A DNA stretch of 64,000 nt. Source: Betaproteobacteria bacterium (lineage in GTDB: Bacteria > Pseudomonadota > Gammaproteobacteria > Burkholderiales > Burkholderiaceae_C). Made by a program: the position numbers and the translations under genes. The notes beneath the pieces are model-generated. The model was not told the DNA's origin and did not search any database. It saw nothing but the letters and a program-made list of their open reading frames with translations. The stretch's first letter is position 1. Each line of letters starts with the position of its first letter. The stretch covers positions 186,001 to 250,000 of the forward strand of contig JADIZZ010000001.1 of the NCBI GenBank assembly GCA_016704535.1, read 5' to 3'. Shown here piece by piece: positions 58,945 through 64,000 of this stretch.

Positions 58945-60837
58945 ATGAACCCGACCGAGACCGCCGCACTGCACCCGCTGCTGCAGCCCCACGCCGACAA
59001 GGTGTGCAGCGCGCAGCAGGCCGTGGCCCACGTGCGTCCAGGCGACCATGTCTTCGTCGGCAGCGCCTGTGCCACGCCGCGTGCGCTGGTGGCGGCGCTG
59101 GAGGCGGTGGACTACGGCCCCGCCGACGTCGAGCTGCTGCATTTCTTCACCGACCACGCCGTGCCGCACGACATGCAGGGCCGGCCGACCACGCGCTTCC
59201 GCCACCGCAGCTTCTTCGTCGGCGCCGACATGCGCGCCGCCGTGCAGCAGGGTCTGGCCGACTACGTGCCGATGAGCATTGCGCGCGTGCCCGAGTTGAT
59301 GGCACTGGGGCGCATCGCGGTCGACGTGGCCTTCATCCAGGTCTCGCTGCCCGATGCCTTCGGCTACGTGAACCTGGGCGTCAGCGTCGACATCATCCCG
59401 GCCGCGGTGGCGCGGGCGCGGCTGGTCATCGCCGAGGTCAACCCGCACATGCCGCGCAGCCTGGGCGACAGCGTGCTGCACGTCAGCCAACTGCACCACC
59501 TGGTGCCTGTGGACACGCCCATCATCGAGTACGTGCACGCGCCCACCGACAGCCCGGCGATGGAGCAGATCGCGCGCTACATCGGCGGCATCATCGACGA
59601 CGGCAGCACGCTGCAGATCGGCCTGGGCCGCGTCACCAACGAGGCGCTGAAGTACCTGGCCGACCGCCAGGACCTGGGCATCCACAGCGACGTCATCACC
59701 GACGCCATCATCCCGCTGCTGGACAAGGGCATCCTCACCGGCGCGTGCAAGACGCAGCGCCCGCGCAAGATCGTCACCAGCTTCGCGATGGGCACGCGCA
59801 AGCTGTATGACCTGATCGACCGCAACCCGCTGTTCGTCTTCCTGCCCATCGAGGCCGTGTGCAACCCGGTGACCATCGCGGCGCAGCACAAGATGGTGTC
59901 GGTAACGCAGGCCTTCGCGGTCGACCTCACGGGCCAGGTCTGCGCCGACCAGTTCGAAGGCCACTTCTACAGCGGCCTGGCGGCACAGGGCGAGTTCCTG
60001 CGCGGCGCCTCGCGTTCGCCCGGCGGCAAACCCATCATCTGCCTGACCAGCACCGACGAGCCCGCCACGGCCTCGCGCATCCGCGCCTCGCTGCTGCCCG
60101 GCGAGGGCGTGACGGTGGCACGTTCCGACGTGCACTACGTCATCACCGAGTTCGGCATTGCTTACCTCTTCGGCAAGAGCATCCGCGAGCGGGCGGTGGC
60201 GCTGATCGAGATCGCGCACCCGAAGTTCCGCGCCGAACTGTTCCAGCAGGCGCAGGCGCTGGGTTACGTGGGGCCCGAGCAGACGCTGCGCAACATGCAC
60301 GCTTATGCGGTGGAGGACGAGAAGACCGTGGTGCTGAAGGACGGCCGCGACGTTCTGCTGCGCCCCGCGGCCTCGGGCGACGCGGCGGGCGTGCGCGACC
60401 TCTTCCACGGCCTGTCCGACCGCGACGTCTACACGCGTTTCTTCCGCAAGGTGCGCGGCCTGAGCGACCGCGACGTGCAGCGCCTGTGCAACCTGAACTT
60501 CGAGAACGAGGTCGCCTTCGTGGCCTGCGAGGGCCCGCGCGAGAGCGCCCAGATCGTGGCCCATGCCTGCTACTTTGTCGACCCGTCGACCAACCTGGCC
60601 GAGACCGCCTTCATGGTGCACCCCGCCTGGCAGGGCAGCGGCCTGGGCGGCGCGCTGCAGCGCCATATGGCCGCGCACGCGCAACAGCGCGGCGTGCGCG
60701 GCTTCGTGGCCGAGATACTGGCCAGCAACGAGAACATGATCCGCCTGGCGCGCGCCAGTGCCGGCGTGGGGCCTGGCGGCTCGAAGGTGACCGTTGAGCC
60801 CAGCGGCAGCACGGTGCGCATCACCACGCTGTGGTGA
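58945..60837 (+). CDS. acetyl-CoA hydrolase/transferase fused to GNAT domain
   Basis: A 630-residue fusion. Residues about 15-440 are an acetyl-CoA hydrolase/CoA-transferase (VGSACATPRALVAAL, FIQVSLPDAFGYVNLG, GRVTNEALKYLADR, HSDVITDAIIPLLDKG, YVITEFGIAYLFGKSIRERA). Residues about 470-610 are a GNAT acetyltransferase (LLRPAASGDAAGVRDLF, HPAWQGSGLGGAL). The same fusion is known in other Proteobacteria. CoA transfer among short-chain acyl groups is likely, with the GNAT part perhaps acetylating lysines. Target unknown. Confidence 0.9.
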   Translation: MNPTETAALHPLLQPHADKVCSAQQAVAHVRPGDHVFVGSACATPRALVAALEAVDYGPADVELLHFFTDHAVPHDMQGRPTTRFRHRSFFVGADMRAAVQQGLADYVPMSIARVPELMALGRIAVDVAFIQVSLPDAFGYVNLGVSVDIIPAAVARARLVIAEVNPHMPRSLGDSVLHVSQLHHLVPVDTPIIEYVHAPTDSPAMEQIARYIGGIIDDGSTLQIGLGRVTNEALKYLADRQDLGIHSDVITDAIIPLLDKGILTGACKTQRPRKIVTSFAMGTRKLYDLIDRNPLFVFLPIEAVCNPVTIAAQHKMVSVTQAFAVDLTGQVCADQFEGHFYSGLAAQGEFLRGASRSPGGKPIICLTSTDEPATASRIRASLLPGEGVTVARSDVHYVITEFGIAYLFGKSIRERAVALIEIAHPKFRAELFQQAQALGYVGPEQTLRNMHAYAVEDEKTVVLKDGRDVLLRPAASGDAAGVRDLFHGLSDRDVYTRFFRKVRGLSDRDVQRLCNLNFENEVAFVACEGPRESAQIVAHACYFVDPSTNLAETAFMVHPAWQGSGLGGALQRHMAAHAQQRGVRGFVAEILASNENMIRLARASAGVGPGGSKVTVEPSGSTVRITTLW

Positions 60838-60890
60838 CGGCGAGCGTGCAGCGTGCGCAGCTTGCCGGCACGCTGCTGCGGGCGGGCTTG

Positions 60891-60904
60891 TGAAAGCGCT
60901 GCCA
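60891..60904. promoter_or_regulatory. half-matching LacI-type operator upstream of the regulator gene
   Basis: TGAAAGCGCTGCCA shares its first ten bases with the palindrome at 62150-62163. It lies 62 nt before the regulator start and may allow autorepression. Confidence 0.45.
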
Positions 60905-60965
60905 GACGGCGGCGACCGGCGCTTAAACTGCGGCGCAAACAATCCAGAACGACTGCACCGAGAGC

Positions 60966-62036
60966 ATGGCACGCAAGACAGCAAACGCGACGACTGCCGT
61001 GACCGGCCGCCGCCGCCATGCCGCAGCCGCAGCGGCTGAAGGCAAGGTGACGCTGGAGATGGTGGCCGCCGCGGCCGGCGTCTCGCCCAGCACTGTGTCG
61101 CGCATCCTCAATGGCACCGCAGTGGTCAGCGACGACAAGCGTGCCGCGGTGGACGAGGCCGTCGCGCGCCTGGGTTTCGTACCCAACCCGGTGGCACGTG
61201 GCCTGGCCGGCGGCCGCACGCTCAGCATCGGCGTCGTCACCCAGGCTATCGACAGCCCCTTTTATGGCGGCGCGCTGCGCGGCATCGAAGAGGAACTTGG
61301 CCGCGTTGGCTACAGCCCGCTCTTCGTCAGCGGCCACTGGAACGCCGCCCACGAGGCGCGCTGCATCGACACGCTGCGCTCGCGCCGCGTCGACGGCCTC
61401 ATCGTGCTCGACGGCCGCCTGGGTGACGCGGCGTTGAGTGCGGTGGCGCAGAGCCTGCCGGTCGTCGTGACCGGCCGCGCGCTGAAGGCGCCGGCGCTGT
61501 ATGCGCTGCACTTCGACAATTTCGAAGGCGGCCGCCTGGCCACCCACCACCTGTTGAGCCTGGGCCACCGGCGCATCGCCTTCATCACCGGCGACCCGCG
61601 CCACGCCGACTCGAAGGAGCGCCAGCGCGGCTATCGCGCCGCGCTGGAAGCCGCGGGTCTGGCCTTCGACCCGGCGCTGGTGGTGCCCGGCAACTACACC
61701 GAGGACAGCGGCCGCATGGCGGTGGAACGCCTGCTCGACGGCCGCCAGGCCTTCACGGCCATCTTCGCCGCCAACGACCAGATGGCCTTCGGCGCCGCAC
61801 TGGCACTGCACCGCCGCCGCCTGCACGTGCCGGGCGACGTGTCGCTGGTCGGCTTCGACGACCTGCAGACCGCGGTCTACAGCATCCCACCGCTGAGCAC
61901 CGTGCACCACCCGGTGTACGGGCTGGGCCAGTTGGCGGCCAGCGCGATGCTGCAACTGCTGGCTGGCGAGACGCCCACGGCCGAACTGCCGGCGCCGCGT
62001 TTCATCGTACGCGAGTCGACCCGCAGCACGCTCTGA
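60966..62036 (+). CDS. LacI-family transcriptional regulator
   Basis: A 356-residue regulator with a helix-turn-helix at 28-49 (VTLEMVAAAAGVSPSTVSRIL), hinge GFVPNPVARGLAGGRTLSIGVV, and a periplasmic-binding-fold effector domain (FDNFEGGRLATHHLLSLGHR, FAANDQMAFGAALALHRR, GFDDLQTAVYSIPPL). An Ala-rich basic extension of about 26 residues precedes the HTH. It should repress the sugar importer that follows via the operator at 62150. The sugar is unknown. Confidence 0.93.
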   Translation: MARKTANATTAVTGRRRHAAAAAAEGKVTLEMVAAAAGVSPSTVSRILNGTAVVSDDKRAAVDEAVARLGFVPNPVARGLAGGRTLSIGVVTQAIDSPFYGGALRGIEEELGRVGYSPLFVSGHWNAAHEARCIDTLRSRRVDGLIVLDGRLGDAALSAVAQSLPVVVTGRALKAPALYALHFDNFEGGRLATHHLLSLGHRRIAFITGDPRHADSKERQRGYRAALEAAGLAFDPALVVPGNYTEDSGRMAVERLLDGRQAFTAIFAANDQMAFGAALALHRRRLHVPGDVSLVGFDDLQTAVYSIPPLSTVHHPVYGLGQLAASAMLQLLAGETPTAELPAPRFIVRESTRSTL

Positions 62037-62119
62037 GCCCCCCAGGGCCGGGCTGCGCCCAGCCGCTCCGGCACCGCCGGGCCTGTCGCGCGCCCCCTGG
62101 CCTTGGCGAATACCCTCGA

Positions 62120-62163
62120 TTGACAGGCCCCAAGCGCGCCCGTAAATTCTGAAAGCGCTTTCA
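62120..62163 (+). promoter_or_regulatory. promoter and LacI-type operator of the sugar ABC operon
   Basis: TTGACA (62120-62125), a 17-bp spacer and TAAATT (62143-62148) form a good sigma-70 promoter. The perfect 14-bp palindrome TGAAAGCGCTTTCA (62150-62163) covers the expected start point. It is the CG-centred operator type bound by LacI/GalR regulators, so repression by the adjacent regulator is likely. Confidence 0.85.
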
Positions 62164-62243
62164 TAAGCGCGCCGCAAGGCGCCGGTGATTGGTTTTCGGG
62201 GCATCGGGACGGCCTGTCGGGCGCCCGCAGTGGAGCAGGGTGG

Positions 62244-63530
62244 ATGGGCCAGCAGGCGGTAGGCGGACAGTGCAGCGGGGGTGGCCGATGGGCCCGCGTG
62301 CTGGTGCTGGCCGCGTCCGTTTTGCTGCCCGCTGCCGCCTGCGCGCAGCAGGTGCTCACCGTGGCCGCCTACCCTGCGGTGGACAAGATCGTCGAGGCCG
62401 CCATTCCGGCCTGGAAGAAGCGCCACCCCAACGTCGGCATCAAGGTGGTGAGTCGCCAGTTCGCCGACCACCACACCGCGATGACCACCGCACTGTCGAC
62501 CAGCTTCTACCTGCCCGACGTGATGGCGCTGGAGGTGGGCTACGTGGGCCGCTTTGCGCAGGGCGGCGGACTCGAGGACTTGCGCAAACCACCTTTCGAC
62601 ATCGGCCAGGTGTCGTCGGCGTGGGTGCCCTACGCGGTGGCGCAGGCCACCAGCCGCAGCGGCGCCAATGTCGCCGCACCCGCCGACATCGGCCCCGGCA
62701 CGCTGCTGTGGCGTGCCGATGTGCTGGCCAAGGCCGGGGTCGGCGAGGCCGAGCTGACGAAGTCCTGGGACAGCTACGTCGCCGCGGGCGTGAAGATCAA
62801 GCAGACCACTGGCGCCTACCTGTTGCCGCATGCGCGCGACATGAAGGACATCCTCATCCGCACCGGCATCCAGCCCGGCGAAGGGCTGTACTTCGACAAG
62901 GACAGCCGTGTGCTCGTCGCCGGCCCGCGCTTCGTGCGCGCCTTCGAGCTGGCGCGCGAAGTGCGGCGCCACAAGCTGGACGCACGGGTCATGGTCTGGT
63001 CGAACGAGTGGAGCGAAGGTTTCAAGCGCGGCACCCTGGCCACGCAGATGAGTGGCGCCTGGCTGGCCGGCCACCTGAGCAACTGGCTCGCGCCCGAAAC
63101 CAAGGGCCTGTGGCGCGCGTCGCAGCTGCCCGAGGGCGCCTTCGTGGCTTACGGCGGCACCTTCTTCGCCATCGCGCGTGGCGCACCGGCGGCCAACAAG
63201 GCGCTGGCCTGGGAGTTCATCCGGCTGCTCACGCTCGACCGCGAGATGCAGCTCGCCGCGTTCAAGAGCCAGGACGCCTTCCCGGCGCTGCTGTCGACTT
63301 ACGACGACCCCTTCTTCGAGCAGCCGCTGCCCTTCCTCGGCGGCCAGCCCGCGCGCAGCCTGTGGCGCGACGCCACGCGGCGCATCGCCGCGGTGACGGT
63401 GCACAAGCAGGACGTCTTCGCCAGCGAGGTGATCGACACCGAGCTCGACAAGGTGCTCGACCAGGGCAAGGACATCCCCACCGCGCTGGCCGACGCGGCG
63501 CGCCTGCTGCAACGCCGCGCGACGCGATGA
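62244..63530 (+). CDS. sugar ABC transporter substrate-binding protein
   Basis: A 428-residue extracellular solute-binding protein of family 1. A signal peptide ends about AACA-QQ (residue 35). The mature protein has VDKIVEAAIPAWKKRHPNVGIKVV, LPDVMALEVGYVGRFAQGG and TQMSGAWLAGHLSNWL as in other family 1 members. It binds a sugar or oligosaccharide in the periplasm. It is first in an operon with the permease 19 nt downstream. The leader from 62164 to 62243 has GAGCAGGG before the ATG. Confidence 0.9.
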   Translation: MGQQAVGGQCSGGGRWARVLVLAASVLLPAAACAQQVLTVAAYPAVDKIVEAAIPAWKKRHPNVGIKVVSRQFADHHTAMTTALSTSFYLPDVMALEVGYVGRFAQGGGLEDLRKPPFDIGQVSSAWVPYAVAQATSRSGANVAAPADIGPGTLLWRADVLAKAGVGEAELTKSWDSYVAAGVKIKQTTGAYLLPHARDMKDILIRTGIQPGEGLYFDKDSRVLVAGPRFVRAFELAREVRRHKLDARVMVWSNEWSEGFKRGTLATQMSGAWLAGHLSNWLAPETKGLWRASQLPEGAFVAYGGTFFAIARGAPAANKALAWEFIRLLTLDREMQLAAFKSQDAFPALLSTYDDPFFEQPLPFLGGQPARSLWRDATRRIAAVTVHKQDVFASEVIDTELDKVLDQGKDIPTALADAARLLQRRATR

Positions 63531-63549
63531 ACGGGCCCGGACTTCCAAC

Positions 63550-64000
63550 ATGAAGCTGCCCAAGGTCCTGCGTATCTCGCCCGAGCTCACGCCCTACGTG
63601 CTGCTCAGCCCCTTCGTCGGGCTGTTCCTGGTGTTCGGCATGTTCCCGCTGGCGTTTTCGCTCTACCTGGCCTTCCAGACCTGGGAACCGACCAGCGGCC
63701 TGGGCGCGATGCAGTTCGTCGGTCTGGAGAACTTCGCCTTCGCGCTGGAAGACGAGTGGTTCTGGAAGAGCCTGAAAAACACCGCCTGGCTGGCGGTGGC
63801 CTCGGGCGTGCCGCAGCACTTGGTGGCCATTCCGTTGGCGGTGTTCATCCACACCAGCTTCAAGCGCCTGCGCGACGGCGTCGTCGGTGCCTACTTCCTG
63901 CCCTACATCACCAGTTCGGTGGCGATTGCCATCATGTTCAGCAGCCTCTTTTCGACCGACTTCGGTGTCGTCAACACGGCGCTGCGCGGCCTGTTCGGCA
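63550..64000 (+). CDS. sugar ABC transporter permease (MalF/UgpA type), partial
   Basis: The frame runs off the right edge after 150 residues. MKLPKVLRISPELTPYVLLS leads into a membrane helix (FVGLFLVFGMFPLAFSLYLA), then a periplasmic loop FVGLENFAFALEDEWFW and helix FLPYITSSVAIAIMF. This is the start of a MalF-type inner-membrane permease. A second permease gene and an ATPase gene are expected beyond the edge. Confidence 0.9.
   Translation, partial: MKLPKVLRISPELTPYVLLSPFVGLFLVFGMFPLAFSLYLAFQTWEPTSGLGAMQFVGLENFAFALEDEWFWKSLKNTAWLAVASGVPQHLVAIPLAVFIHTSFKRLRDGVVGAYFLPYITSSVAIAIMFSSLFSTDFGVVNTALRGLFG

Noticed and set aside
55817..58969. Minus-strand open frame of about 1,050 codons opposite the lipase and patatin genes
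   Set aside because: It is the shadow of two well-supported genes and lacks any domain signature.
60570..63590. Minus-strand open frame of about 1,000 codons opposite the LacI and sugar-binding genes
   Set aside because: It crosses a clear promoter/operator region and is a composition-driven shadow frame.

Overview
The window looks like a chromosomal segment of a GC-rich betaproteobacterium of the order Burkholderiales, probably the Rubrivivax/Leptothrix/Methylibium side. This rests on gene order and protein character, not on a database search. Supporting signs are the chain plsX-fabH-fabD-fabG-acpP-fabF followed by rpoE-rseA-rseB-mucD-lepA-lepB-rnc-era-recO-pdxJ-acpS-nagZ, the urt/ure nitrogen genes, a betaproteobacterial type RNase P RNA and strong codon-position GC bias. 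Most of the window is ordinary core genome. No prophage, transposase, CRISPR array, tRNA or rRNA was seen.

Layout. (1) 1-3.9 kb: the N-terminal two thirds of an exported alpha-carbonic anhydrase, an exported intradiol dioxygenase, the RNase P RNA gene with an enlarged hairpin region, and an OPT-family transporter. (2) 3.9-14.9 kb: a urea module. The urtABCDE urea ABC importer runs leftward and ureABC-ureEFG runs rightward from a shared 246-bp region that carries a good sigma-54 promoter match on each strand. A Doc/AbrB toxin-antitoxin pair sits antisense between ureC and ureE. ureD is not in the window. (3) 15-21.2 kb: a BON-LysM protein, thymidine kinase, then a leftward run rluC-gph-Rieske-sppA-psd-EamA transporter. 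(4) 21.2-24.8 kb: RNase E with a leader of about 600 nt, ended by a perfect palindromic terminator facing nagZ. (5) 24.9-44.2 kb: one long leftward block of housekeeping genes: fatty-acid and phospholipid synthesis, ACP and its maturation, sigma-E envelope stress, secretion, translation GTPases, RNase III, Era, RecO. Many genes overlap by 4 nt. A possible 65-nt RNA or attenuator lies between mucD and lepA. (6) 44.4-56.8 kb: maf, a tetrapyrrole-methylase-fold methyltransferase, a HbpS/GlcG-like protein, an orphan ParA, a YgjP-type metallopeptidase, a Suv3-like helicase, DbpA, a B12-type radical SAM protein with an odd cysteine spacing, a zinc-ribbon pseudo-receiver and a lipase. (7) 57-64 kb: a cNMP-binding patatin, an acetyl-CoA hydrolase/GNAT fusion, and a LacI-regulated sugar ABC importer that runs off the right edge.

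How it works together. Urea imported by Urt would be split by urease, with nitrogen control suggested by the paired sigma-54 sites. The carbonic anhydrase could handle the CO2/bicarbonate side, but that link is only positional. The central block joins lipid synthesis to envelope-stress control (RpoE with RseA, RseB and the MucD protease). The right end shows a textbook regulated promoter: TTGACA-17-TAAATT with a 14-bp LacI-type palindrome over the start site.

The less usual points are the tandem GCAA-capped hairpins in RNase P RNA, the divergent sigma-54 region with a partial copy of the ureA start, the toxin-antitoxin pair inside the urease operon, a short hairpin repeat placed just after stop codons (three copies, one apparently read into the RecO N-terminus), and the putative small RNA before lepA. 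I found no convincing wholly new multi-gene system.
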